The notes below the pieces were generated by a model, which did not search any database, was not told where the DNA came from, and worked only from the letters and a program-made list of their open reading frames with translations. 64,000 nucleotides of DNA from Calocera cornea HHB12733 (taxonomy: Eukaryota; Basidiomycota; Dacrymycetes; Dacrymycetales; Dacrymycetaceae), in assembly GCA_001632435.1 (NCBI GenBank), contig KV424036.1:20595-84594 (forward strand). Direction: 5' to 3'. Both the position numbers and the translations under genes were made by a program. This document shows positions 47,280 to 58,083 of this stretch, piece after piece. Numbering within the stretch: position 1 is the stretch's first letter; every line of letters starts with the position of its first letter.

Positions 47280-49390
47280 AACTCGTTTTCAGCCTCGTCG
47301 AAGAGAGTCGCCCCTGCAGACCCGTCTTCATCGGACTTCGTCAAACACGTTCTCAGTGATCCACCCGATCACAGTCAGCCCTACCCGGCATGGCAATTAC
47401 CGGTGCCCCTGGATACTGCACGTCGCGAGCGGCCTTCGGAGTGGCTCGTGTATGCTGAGGCCGACCCTTTCACTAGGTCGCTTACAGCAATCACGGCTCT
47501 GACGGCTGCAACACCTTCAGGAATTTCATCCCACCAAAGAGTATTCACGGCTTACTCAGGGGGGAACGTATTGCTACGCCCGAAAATGACCTGCAACCGA
47601 TGCGATATTCGGATCTACCGTTGTCCAAGTACGCCGCGGGTCGCGCCTCGGGTCATACAAGTGACCTGATGGAGCCGGTTTAAGTTACCTGTTAAGTCTC
47701 TCTAGAGAGTCCCTGTCCGTCATGACGCACCGCTTTTCTGGTTTGTTTTGTCCGTGAATCGCAATGGTAATCACAGCACCATGACATCCGACTAGGACGC
47801 ATTGGAAAGTAGGAAAGTGGGTAGAGCATCTCTCCTATGCGCCTCTGCGAGTACCGCGGACAGTGAAAGCGGGCATGCGAGGAGGTTAGCGAGGCGCAGT
47901 CCCAAGACCTTGCCACCGTACGAACACGCTTTTATCTAACGGCATAGGGGCTTACAAGCCGGCGGTTCCTTGGTGCTGAGGGTGGACCCACAGCTCAATA
48001 GCACAGCAAGATGTCCATTCTGATGGAGTGCCTCCGGGCGGGGTCGGAAGCAAATGCGGTGTCATTCGTGAACGCCGCGTCAGAGTAATGACCAGCCCTC
48101 AGCCACCGTCTCACTTGCCGCGTTGCTGTACACACCCCTGGAAGTGCAGTACTAAGCAGCCATTGAACTGAAAGCAAGGCGGGTTAGGATCCAAAGCAGA
48201 CGCCCGCATCATGGTCACGAGAGTTACAGTAAGCGGCTCTTCCGCCGTTCAAGTGAATGCATGCGGTCCCTGAGTAGGCTTCGTTTACAGTAGGCGACGC
48301 TAGGCCGCGCTGCTTCGAAGGCTGAGTTCGGTGATCTCACAAGTTGTCGAGCACTGTAAGGGGTTAAGAGCCTGGTGAGGACAGCGCATTTTGAGTTGAC
48401 GTACGCGTAGGTTGGCGACTCATGGCACTGAAATGAGTCGATTGTTCATCAAGTCGGCCACCCATTATAAGCATTGAGTGGAGGACTGTTGCTGATTGAA
48501 GATGCTCACTTGGATATAAGGTAGTGCACGGGCAGTAGCAGCAGCTCGACAACTGGTCCTCGACTTGGCACGCAGAGACACTCAGAAAGCCATCATGCAG
48601 ATCCTCGCCGCTATCCTCGGTCTTACTGCTATTCTGTCTTCCATGGTGCAGGCATCGGTCATTCAGAAGCGTGCTAGCTTCGCTATGGACACGTTCACCG
48701 ACAACAGTGTGTTCATTTCTTTGTTTTCGATGCCGTAGCTAATTCATCGGTGATATAGATTGCGAGGGCTTCGGCGAGTTCATCGCGGTTGGCGCGGTCG
48801 GAGCCAACAGCAACCCCTGTGAGGAAGCTCTCTTTCGATCCATACCATCTGATTGATGTTCACAGTCCCTGGAATAAGGAAGTCGTTTGCGGTCAGCTTT
48901 ACTGACGGGACGTGCGAGGTGATCCTGTGGACTGGCGTTGTCTGTACTATATCGGTTCTCGTGCAAACGGCGGCTGAAGTAGTGAACAGTTCACGGGCTC
49001 GAGGATCACGTTTGAGGCCTCTGCCCTCCAAGACGGTACGTGCTTCGGCACCGGCGAATCCTTCCTATCCTTTGACATACGTAAGTTTCGTCGGTCTTCG
49101 TGATTCCGTGTTCCCCTCGTCACTCACTGCGATCTGTTCAGACTGCTTCGATACTTTTAATGGTGTCTCGGCCAGAGCGATGAGTACAGGGCGATGAGGC
49201 TCTCTGAGTGGCTCCAGAATTGCGGTGTAAGACTTCACGCCATGTTTATATTCTCACTTTCTCGACTTTCCACTTGTCTCGCAACCTGAGATGAGAGGAT
49301 AATTATAGGACACTCATACAATGCACGCCTCTGTTATGCGCCCCAAGCCAGTGCTCGGAGAGACCGTCCAACAGACCGTAAGGCGCATAA
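47280..49390. repeat. Left arm of 2.1-kb inverted repeat
   Basis: Each position x pairs with 104333-x in the right arm (54943-57060) from about 47650 inward. From about 47650 to 48650 the two arms are identical wherever I compared them. The outer part (47280-47650) is only roughly similar, with indels. The inner part contains type B copy 6 and is diverged within the gene, then close to identical again from 49198 to about 49390. Confidence 0.85.
48595..49197 (+). CDS. Small secreted Kex2-site protein, type B copy 6
   Basis: Five exons (48595-48706, 48759-48818, 48866-48939, 48990-49080, 49142-49197) encode 130 residues. Signal peptide, IQKR dibasic site, then ASFAMDTFTDN, so the usual glycine of FGMDTF is alanine and the following SGT is changed. 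Exon 4 is two codons shorter than in copies 1-5, as in copy 7, giving C-x34-C-x25-C-x13-C. Blocks: CEGFGEF, VGANSNP, CEVILWTG, CFGTGESF, SFDIHC, then a tail ending RAMSTGR. It lies in the left arm of the inverted repeat, opposite copy 7 at 55136-55738. The first ~60 coding bases and the promoter are identical to copy 7, while exons 2-4 differ at many codons. Confidence 0.87.
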
Positions 49391-49860
49391 GAGGCCAAAA
49401 ACCCCCTTTCCCAAAGTGTTGTCGCCGTGCTTCCAGCCGGGATGAGAGAGAAGATACGGGCATGGAAGAACACGTATCAAGTTTCAAGACGACTGAGTCG
49501 CCTCTCCGGCACGCGTCTAGTCCTCCACCCCGGAGAGTGACCCAGACAAGGAGCAATTGAAACAGTGCTGGAATCGCACACCTGTGCCTTTCTGTTTGCT
49601 CCACTGAAGTTGCGACGCCCTGACAAGGGTGTGAAGCAACGTACGGCAAACGAGCAGACAGAGACATGCAAAGCCGGGAGCTGTTGAGTAGACAGAAGAT
49701 AGATGTGGAGTCAAGTGACCGAACGCGAACATACTGCTTGACCCCAGATCGGCCAAACAGGCTGAGGGCAACCCAGTGGAGCGCTTCGAGTCACCCAACC
49801 TGTAGTCTAGACTGATGAGGTATGACATAGTCGACCTGAACACAGGATGCCAAATCCGGC
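49391..49860. repeat. Dispersed repeat downstream of copy 6
   Basis: Contains a gacgactgagtcgcctctcc block at 49489 that is also found downstream of copies 3 (22010), 4 (42520, reverse) and 5 (about 45440, reverse). It is the 3' part of the duplicated module. Confidence 0.65.
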
Positions 49861-50734
49861 TCAGGTAACTCGAGCCAACCCTAAACATGCAACTCACAAC
49901 TGTAATCGGAAGCTATATCTGATTCCGTAGATACACTACCCAATACCCGAAAATGTTTAGTCGCTCTTTACCTCCTCTAATACAACCATATTCACTCATT
50001 CTTATTCCACACTCTCCTCATTGTAATTGCACACCTTGTCATAGACAGGGGAAGAGAAAAGCGCAGGATGATGTGCACTCCCACCACAAGGTCCTCAAAC
50101 AGCTGCCGCTGCCCTACAGGGTATGCAAAGCAGCGAGAAGACCGAGGATGTGGAGGGGGCTGGAGTCATGCCCAGAAAGCATCTTGAAGGTCAAAGGGTT
50201 GAGAAGACGGGCCAGCCAAGCAAACACGCTCTAAACCAAATCCACAACATCAACCTGGTACCTGAGCGCTGCCATTCAGAAGCATGCCAAGTTACTCAAC
50301 CCATGGCATAAGACTAGCGCCAGGTCCCCAGGCAAGACTGGACGCGGCAGGGGGGGGGAGGGGGGGGAGGGGCAGAGTGGGCACATACACCGGAGTCATT
50401 TGGTGAGTGAAGAGCAGGCTGGTGACCTCCCGGGGGACATTATGCTCTGGCCCAAAGCTTCCACTTCTCCTCATCCAAGCGGGGAGAATACTACAGTAGT
50501 GGGGAGGGCTAGTCACGTCATACTCTCCATGGAAGCCGGTGCTCTGTGGCTTCTCCCACAGCTGCTGTTTGGTATGGTTGTTAGTAGATATGTGGACTGG
50601 AATATACATTTTCAAACCAGCAAGCTACACTGTTGAGAACGTGGACGTGAGGGAAAGCCCAGTATCGATTTTAGGGATCACACCCGGTCTAAATTGAGTT
50701 GACTCTGTTTAAGACAATACCCTCACGTAGACTA
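49861..50734. other. Intergenic with G-rich tract
   Basis: No gene is supported. A tract of G runs at 50349-50372 (nine, eight and four G separated by single A) could form a quadruplex. A stretch near 50400-50560 resembles the aagcttccac / gccaaag part of the dispersed repeats. Confidence 0.45.
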
Positions 50735-51030
50735 CCAGTTAGCGGGCCAAATCAGTTGTGGGTCACATTGTTGGACCTGCAACTTTTGCATTGCTAGAAC
50801 TTAACACAATTTATGGATTATGTCAAGCAGAATGGGTGTCGGACAACCTATCTACATCAGCTGCCTCTGGGCAAGTTCTGGTGTTGTGTCCTGCTGTACA
50901 GCAGAGTCCACAGAGCCAGGGGCCAGTCTTTCAGTGCTTTGATGGTCCCTCTCCAGCACCTTGATCATGTCTGTCCCCCTCAATAACACCCATTTCTGCC
51001 ATGAGCTGGGCAGCAGCCTTACTGGTAAGA

Positions 51031-51488
51031 TGTCAGGGGACACTCTATTTTCCTTCCTTATTCGGCTCTTACTTGCTTCAGAAGCACTTCCCAACAGGGA
51101 ATCTGGCCTTCAGGGTCCAGGCCTATGGTCTAGAGTGTGGCCCGGACAACTGCGCAGCCATGAGTCTGGCCACTCATCACGACTCAGCAGCCACGACTTA
51201 TACACACGCAGCCTCGTTCCATGACCTGCTCCATGATGTGCCCCATGATGGGTTCCATGCTCTTACCCATGCAGGTCTGTAGGGTATATATAGGTGGGCT
51301 TTAGGCCCCTTAGCTCCTCAGATCTGGTCTCTGAGGAATCCCCCACCATAGGGACTTAGGCACTCGATCAATCATACACCTATTCCCCTATACTCAAACC
51401 CCCTCATACATCACTACTCCACCTATCCCACTTGACTCTTATACTTGTCTACTGTCAGGCAGCCTTGTTACTGTGGTGTGCCCTCACA
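51031..51488 (+). mobile_element. Solo LTR with TAAGA target duplication
   Basis: The element begins tgtcagggg and ends ccctcaca, the short inverted ends of an LTR. The 5 bases taaga stand at both 51026-51030 and 51489-51493, a perfect target duplication. Inside are a TATA run (gtatatatagg) and the sequence gatctggtctctgaggaatc followed by ccccc, shared in variant form with the other two LTR-like blocks. At 458 bp it is shorter than the other two (749 and 773). Confidence 0.85.
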
Positions 51489-51510
51489 TAAGAGTTCCAG
51501 AATCTTGAAA

Positions 51511-53437
51511 TCAAGTTTGCTTTGCCCTCTGCCACTTCAAAACTGCTTCATTTGCCTCTTCAAGGAGGGTGACCCTACTGCTGAGATGTGTGAGTTGATG
51601 GCTCACAGCAACTGTTGCCTTTGCCAAGTGGTCAACCAACTCATAGATTGGTGTAGGAGAGCTACTTTGATACTGGGAGATTTGGTGCTTGAGAAGAGTT
51701 GACTGTGCAAGTGCCTTGGTAGTGGTCTTTGGTGTTTGCAAAACCCAGGGCTGAATGGGGCCGTCTGGGGTCATCTGATATGGTGGTGTGTGCAGGCATA
51801 CATCCAGCTTCAGCAACACAGCATCTGGGTTGAATGGGACAAGGCCAGCCCCCTGGAAACCACTTTTGATATTGCAAGTTGTGACTGTTTTGTCAAATGC
51901 TGCATGGAATGCTGGAAAGAAATCAGCCTTGGTGATATGAGTGCTGTGGGCTGCAATCAGGCAGGAGATTTGGTCACCATATGCCCTCTTCAAGGGACTA
52001 AAAAGGCTGACATCAAGCAGCTGAGTGAGATGTGAGCGCCAGAAGACAGATTGGAACAATTGTGCTGTTCTTGCAGTATTCACTGAACTCAGCATTCACA
52101 TGGCTTTTGTGACCAGCAAGCACTAGCATTTGCCATTCACCCATCTGGCCAGCTCGGGTGTGCTGATCAAAGTGCTTCAGCCATTCTAGACCGGTCTTGT
52201 TATTTGTCCAGTCCTTTGGTGTGGTCTTCACAACCCAATGCCATGGAATGTTGCCCCGAAAGTACCAGGGTACAAGATGGTGCTCGCCTGTGATGCAGAG
52301 AAATGGAAGTGCCACATGCCTGTCTGCCAAAATGCTGCATATTGCTGTTGCCCATTCACGGTTACCAGGCTTGAGAGCTTTGGGTTTGCCGGTTCACTCA
52401 AAGTGTGTTACAACAACTGCTGATTGGACCAGGCCCATCTGAACACCGGTCTCGTCGAAGTTGTAGAAATTGGTGTTGTGGATCCCATACTTTGCTTGCA
52501 TATTCTTGACAAGCTCAAACCAGGGGCTGTCAGGGGATGCCCCATTTCACCAGGCGCAATAGATCAAGACGCTGAGGCAAGGGAGATCACTGACCCTTGG
52601 GACCTCAAGGCAGAAATCACCATGGACAAGTGGCAATGGGACTGGACAACACTCAGGCATCATAAGTTGCCAGAGGCAACACAAAGGTGCTCCATTTCCC
52701 AAATAGAGAAGGTTTGTAAGTGGGGATTGCAGGTTGCCCTTGGACAGCAGGCCAAGGAGGCGATGGGGAAGCGGCCCTGAACAACTGTACAGTCAGCCAC
52801 AGGATTTGCTTCCTTTTCCCCTAGTATATATATACCCCTAGCTAGACCCTTGTACCCCTCAGAACTGATCTCTGAGGAACCCCCATAGGGCCTAGTCATT
52901 AGACTCATTTTCAAAAATCTGTCACCCTTGGTTGCTCTTGGTTGCCTACAGCGGCAACAGCTCCACCAAGGCAACTCTCTACTTTCCCTCCTCTCTTATT
53001 GTCATCTGGCAACTCACACCTTGGTCACTCCTGGTTACCTACAGCAACAGCAGCTCCACTAGGGTGACTTCTCAACTCGACCCCTCCCCTTATTATCAGT
53101 GGCGACCCTACATTGTTGGGTTGTGTTGGCACGTGCGACTGGTTGCAACTTGGCATCTAACCTGCAATTGGACACCAGACCCTCTGATTGGGTGGCAACG
53201 TAGGCGGGTGTCGCCATTACTACCAACTCCCTTATTGCCAACCAACCACCTTGTTAGGATCTGTGTTGCCCTCACAGGAGCACAACACTGCTGGATCTTC
53301 TTGCAATGCTCTCTGGTGATCATATGGCCAAGAGAACCATGTTTTGAGCTCAGAGCATTGCTTGATGAGGCAATTGGTCCAGTTCTTCCCAACCACTCCT
53401 TTGCCCCACATTGCCTGCAGCATATTTGCCATATCCT
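51511..53437 (-). pseudogene. Pogo-like DDE transposase, broken
   Basis: Read on the minus strand, the piece from 53437 to 53277 gives a CENPB-type DNA-binding tail (VGKNWTNCLIKQCSELKTW, then PYDHQRALQEDP). An LTR interrupts it. From 52527 the frame resumes (WFELVKNMQAKYGI, NFYNFDETGVQMG), then has an in-frame TGA where relatives have an arginine codon (HFE-stop-TGKPK). DDE_1 motifs follow (GLEWLKHFDQHT, LVLAGHKSHV), then a frameshift near 52030, then LLDVSLFSPLKRAYG, HITKADFFPAFHAAFDKT and GFQGAGLVPFNPDAVLLKLD. The N-terminal helix-turn-helix is missing. Inactive. Confidence 0.85.
52528..53276 (+). mobile_element. Solo LTR inserted in the transposase
   Basis: The element begins tgtcagggg and ends ccctcaca. 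Its flanks ggggc (52523-52527) and ggagc (53277-53281) are a 5-bp target duplication with one mismatch. The pogo transposase reading frame before and after the element is continuous once the element and one target copy are ignored, which fixes the boundaries. It contains tatatatatacccc and gatctctgaggaaccccc blocks. Confidence 0.85.
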
Positions 53438-54210
53438 TGTGAGGGCACACAACCCACACTAGGACAAGCCGGAGGAATTGGAATAGGTGGAAGGGGTGTA
53501 GAGGATGTTGTATAAACTATTCCAATCCTCTGGAGTGTGATAGAGTCCAATTCCGCTTCTGGTTAGTGGCAGGAGGTCTGGAATGGGTGATTCTGGATAT
53601 TTGGTGAAGTGGTCAACCTTTGGGGCCAATTCCAAAGGGGCAGAGTTGATGGTGAGCTATTCCTGCTCCATTTGGGGATGAGAGGTCAGAATTACACAAT
53701 TCCGGAGTTGGCAGTCTGGAAGAGGAATTGGCAGGTGTAGAAGGGCAATCCAAGAGCGGAATAGGTATGAGATGAGATACTGGGTTACTATCTCCCACAG
53801 GAGGTTGCAGGGAATCCTTAGAGATCAGATCTGAGGATTCCCATACTATCCTAGTCTACTATATATAGGAATCTGGAGTGCACTGCTATCCAAAATGTGT
53901 CGGGAGTGTTGTCCAGCTTTCCTGTGCCCTTGAATAGTGTATTCTAATCCTGCACTGCCCATTCCACCTGTTGGAACAAGCATTCCAGTGCTGCATCACC
54001 TTGGGATGGTGCAGAGGTGGTGTATGGCTGTGCAAGGGTGGGAATGGACTGGAATACCTGGAGAACCTTCTGAATAGGAGCCTGGGCATTGCCTGAGGCT
54101 GGGACATCTTGTTCTGTCCCATTCCATATTGAGCTAGTTCATAGGGCTTCAAGGTGTTGCGGAGTCCGGAATATTGGAATAGGCTTCAGAGTTGCTGTAG
54201 TGCCCTGACA
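53438..54210 (-). mobile_element. Third LTR-like element, reverse orientation
   Basis: On the minus strand it begins tgtcaggg and ends ccctcaca, with a ctatatatag block and the tctgatctctaaggattccc motif. Flanking bases (atcct and ctgat) do not match, so I see no target duplication; deletion or recombination at one end is likely. It lies almost against the transposon's terminal repeat. Confidence 0.65.
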
Positions 54211-54237
54211 CTGATACTGATTTGGCCCGCTAACTGG

Positions 54238-54942
54238 TACTCTATGTTAAGCTGATATCCCCTCTAATCCAATACCATTTGGCCCCTCCTGATGTGGGAA
54301 AGGGGGGAAATTGGTCCCACCCTATATTCCACTAATCAATACCCAAATCCCAGCCCTGTCCTAGTGGTATTGACTTAGAGAGAGTTATTCTGGGCATGTC
54401 AAAGCCAAGACCTGGCTTCTAGAAGTTCTAGAAGAATCCATACACCAGCACAGACCCTGCCACTGCGTCCAAACAGCTGCAAACCAAATTGGCAAGATAA
54501 GGTGTCAATAAGTGGGTAGAGCTCCACAATAAGTGCCTTAACACTGTTGTCATGTGACTTAGTCTGGCTCATGTCCGGAATCATGTGACTAATTCCAAGC
54601 TCCGATGGTCTTGATTCTGAACTCCATTGACTGATAGTCTCTATAAGTGAATAGCGGACCCCTCCCGACGTGATCGGCTTAGACAGAGTGGACTGTACAA
54701 CACGGAGACTAGAACTCTTCACTAGTTGCCGGATTACAGTCATATACCAACATACACGACTCAGCAACGCGTACCCCTCGGCTTTCGAACTGGTCGTACC
54801 GGACTGCCGATGCCTCCTTGGAGCACCAGAAGTAGCGTTGATTATCAAAATCTGTATGGGCGGGACCAATTCACCCGTATGGGCTTAGTGAGGATATTGG
54901 CTCACTATGCTACTGTAGAGAGTACCTGCTTAGACAGGGTCG
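54238..54942. other. Spacer between transposon and right repeat arm
   Basis: No gene or repeat recognised. Frames here (54399-54869 minus, 54670-54888 plus) are short and anonymous. Confidence 0.4.
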
Positions 54943-57060
54943 ACATTCGTCTTACGGTCTGTTGGACGGTCTCTCCGAGCACTGGCTTGGGGCGCATGAT
55001 AGAAGCGTGCATTGTATGAGTGTCCCATAATTATCCTCTCATCTCAGTCTCCGAGACAAGTGGAAAGTCGAGAAAGTGAGAATGTAAACATGGCGTGAAG
55101 TCTTACAGCGCAATTCTGGAGCCACTCAGAGAGCCTCATCGCCCTGTACTCATCGCTCTGGCCGTGACGCCCGTAAAAGTACCGAAGCAGTCTGAACAGA
55201 TCGCAGTGAGTGACGAGGGGAACACGGATTACGAAGACCGACGAAACTTACGTATGTCAAAGGATTCGAAGGATGCGCCAGTGCCGAAGCAAGTACCTTC
55301 GGGGATCGATGAGAGCTTGAAAGTGATCTTCGTCCCCGTAAACTGTACATTACTTCAGCAACCATTTGTGGGAGATCTGACATAGTACAGACAACGCCAG
55401 TCCACAGGATCACCTCGCATGTGTCATCGCTGTCGATGACCAAGAAAGACTTCCGTGGTCCGGGAACTGTGAACTTCAATCAACTGACATCCATCAAAAG
55501 AGAGCTTTCTTACAGGTGTTGCTGTTGGCTCCGACCGCGCCAACCTGGATGAACTCCTCGAAGTTCTGGCAATCTAGATCACCGTTGAATTAACTAGCGG
55601 CAAGCAAAACAAAGGGAGCAACGTACTGTTTCCGCTGAAGGTGTCCATACCCAAGCTAGCGCGCCTCTGAATAGCTGAGGCTTGTACCATGGAAGACAGA
55701 ATAGCAGTAAGACCGAGGATAGCGGCGAGGATCTGCATGATGGCTTTCTGAGTGTCTCTGCGTGCCAAGTCGAGGACCAGTTGTCGAGCTGCTGCTACTG
55801 CCCGTGCACTACCTTATATCCAAGTGAGCATCTTCAATCAGCAACAGTCCTCCACTCAATGCTTATAATGGGTGGCCGACTTGATGAACAATCGACTCAT
55901 TTCAGTGCCATGAGTCGCCAACCTACGCGTACGTCAACTCAAAATGCGCTGTCCTCACCAGGCTCTTAACCCCTTACAGTGCTCGACAACTTGTGAGATC
56001 ACCGAACTCAGCCTTCGAAGCAGCGCGGCCTAGCGTCGCCTACTGTAAACGAAGCCTACTCAGGGACCGCATGCATTCACTTGAACGGCGGAAGAGCCGC
56101 TTACTGTAACTCTCGTGACCATGATGCGGGCGTCTGCTTTGGATCCTAACCCGCCTTGCTTTCAGTTCAATGGCTGCTTAGTACTGCACTTCCAGGGGTG
56201 TGTACAGCAACGCGGCAAGTGAGACGGTGGCTGAGGGCTGGTCATTACTCTGACGCGGCGTTCACGAATGACACCGCATTTGCTTCCGACCCCGCCCGGA
56301 GGCACTCCATCAGAATGGACATCTTGCTGTGCTATTGAGCTGTGGGTCCACCCTCAGCACCAAGGAACCGCCGGCTTGTAAGCCCCTATGCCGTTAGATA
56401 AAAGCGTGTTCGTACGGTGGCAAGGTCTTGGGACTGCGCCTCGCTAACCTCCTCGCATGCCCGCTTTCACTGTCCGCGGTACTCGCAGAGGCGCATAGGA
56501 GAGATGCTCTACCCACTTTCCTACTTTCCAATGCGTCCTAGTCGGATGTCATGGTGCTGTGATTACCATTGCGATTCACGGACAAAACAAACCAGAAAAG
56601 CGGTGCGTCATGACGGACAGGGACTCTCTAGAGAGACTTAACAGGTAACTTAAACCGGCTCCATCAGGTCACTTGTATGACCCGCGGCGTAGATGAAAAA
56701 CGCTAGACCCGAATAGCGCATCGGTTACGGGTCATGTTCAGCCGTAGCAATACGTTTTCCCCTGAGGAGCACATAGATAAGCAGTGAAAACTCTTTGGCG
56801 GCCTGAGCTCCTGAAGTTGTTGAAGCTATCACACAGCCGTGATGGCGGAGAGCGGCCCAGTCAAAGGGTCGATCTGAGCATATGTATAGGAGCTGCTCGC
56901 GAGGCCGAGCGCGACATGCGCTATCCAATGAAGATGATTATGAAGTGAGGGGTACCGGTGATGGTCATGCCGGGTACGGCCGATGATCGGGTGGATCGCT
57001 GAAAACGTGCTTGACGAAGTCCGATGAAGACGGACCTGCAGGCGCCGCACTCCTCTGCAA
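54943..57060. repeat. Right arm of 2.1-kb inverted repeat
   Basis: The reverse counterpart of 47280-49390. The stretch 55690-56680 is identical to the left arm wherever compared, the gene copy 7 inside is diverged, and the outer end (56690-57060) is diverged with indels. Confidence 0.85.
55136..55738 (-). CDS. Small secreted Kex2-site protein, type B copy 7
   Basis: Five exons on the minus strand with GT-AG introns give 130 residues. Signal peptide as in copy 6, then an IQRR dibasic site and ASLGMDTFSGN. Cysteine spacing is C-x34-C-x25-C-x13-C as in copy 6. Blocks: CQNFEEF, VGANSNTFPGPRK, CEVILWTG, CFGTGASF, FESFDIHC, and a tail ending RAMSTGR. Compared with copy 6, exon 2 has five changed codons, all amino-acid changing. 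Exons 3-4 have about sixteen amino-acid-changing and fourteen silent codon differences. The shared promoter shows none. Intact; function unknown. Confidence 0.87.
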
Positions 57061-57224
57061 GGCTACTCAACGAACCTCATACTGAGAAACCCCAGCTTTG
57101 CTATTCGTATATACATAATACGAATTGACCATTGATTTCAGCGTTAGAAGCGAGTGTCGTAAATAAACATAAGTTTCCAAAAGAGTGCATCGAGGCGTTC
57201 GTAAGAGAGTTCAAGTGTCCATAA

Positions 57225-58083
57225 TCACCAGCTAGCGCATTCGAGATAGAAATCGGCCTTCTCCCACCCCTCGCCGGCGGAGCTCTGGCTGAACTCCTCC
57301 CAGTCGCCGACAAATTCGATCGACCATCCGCTTTGGCCTGCGGTGGGCGCGACCTGCTTGATTGCGCCCTGGGCGCTGACGGGCGTGCCGTCCGAGTCGA
57401 TGAAGACGGGATAGAAGGCTTTGGTGCTGGAGGAGACGCTCCAGATGGCAGATTCGGATAGGGAATGCGGGTTGGAGGTAGATGTGCGGGAGTTGCCTAT
57501 GTCGGTGGGCTTGGCGCCGGGGAGCGCTGATATACATTAGTAACGCCCCATGAGCATGGCGTATCGCGAACTTACTTTGGTTGGTAGCAACGAGGAATGC
57601 AAAGCCGAGCTCCTCAATGCTCCCGTTCGTAGCGTCGGCAAGCCCGAGGTATTTGTACGTAGAGTTGGTGTTGGTAAGCTTGATGTCATGCGGGGCCGAG
57701 TCGAAGGACGTCGCCACCTCGAGGTACTGCCAGGCGCTTACGGCGGAGGTGATGATGTCGAATGCGCCGGTGGTGGAACCGACCTTGTGTCCGAGGTGAC
57801 CAAACGCCTTGCTATCCTTCTTGACGGAGACGTAAGTCTTTCCCGGGCATCCGTTACTGTTATACGGATGAGTATGAAAGCAGAGGAGGAGGATGAGTGC
57901 TTACTTGCTCACGCCACTTCCGCGGGGCAGCATGCCTGCCTCGCGCCGGCTGGGCGGGAGCGGGGGCAAGCCGGCCTGGAAGCGAGCAGCATTGGTCAAC
58001 TGCTTCGCGCGCTCCAGCTTCAGCGGCGTGGCGAAGATCCCAGCGACGAAGAGCAGGAACACGAGAGCAAGCGAGCGAACCAT
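57225..58083 (-). CDS. Secreted protein of an Agaricomycete family
   Basis: Three exons on the minus strand: from the ATG at 58083 to about 57903, about 57853-57584, and about 57537 to the stop at 57225, giving roughly 250 residues. A signal peptide (MVRSLALVFLLFVAGIFA) is followed by TPLKLERAKQLTNAARFQAG and LPPLPPSRR, an N-terminal signature I associate with secreted hypothetical proteins of wood- and litter-decay Agaricomycetes. After this come SKNN-like and GCPGKTYVSVKKD segments, a Ser/Thr-rich region (NTNSTYKYLGLADATNGS) and a C-terminal part with WSIEFVGDWEEF and a final cysteine. No catalytic motif seen. Role unknown. Confidence 0.82.

Larger units (their letters stand above)
50735..54237 (-). 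mobile_element. Pogo-like DNA transposon with nested LTR insertions
   Basis: A 22-bp perfect terminal inverted repeat starts ccagttagcgggccaaatca at 50735 and ends at 54237, with TA on both sides, as expected for Tc1/mariner-pogo insertion. The 3503-bp interval holds a broken transposase on the minus strand (51511-53437) and three LTR-like insertions (51031-51488, 52528-53276, 53438-54210). Without the insertions about 1.5 kb remains, so the transposase N-terminus appears deleted. It forms most of the spacer of the inverted repeat carrying copies 6 and 7. Confidence 0.85.

Noticed and set aside
47692..48552. Short frames repeated identically at 55682-56641
   Set aside because: Identity comes from the inverted repeat at the DNA level; the frames have no coding character and lie in the promoter side of copies 6 and 7.
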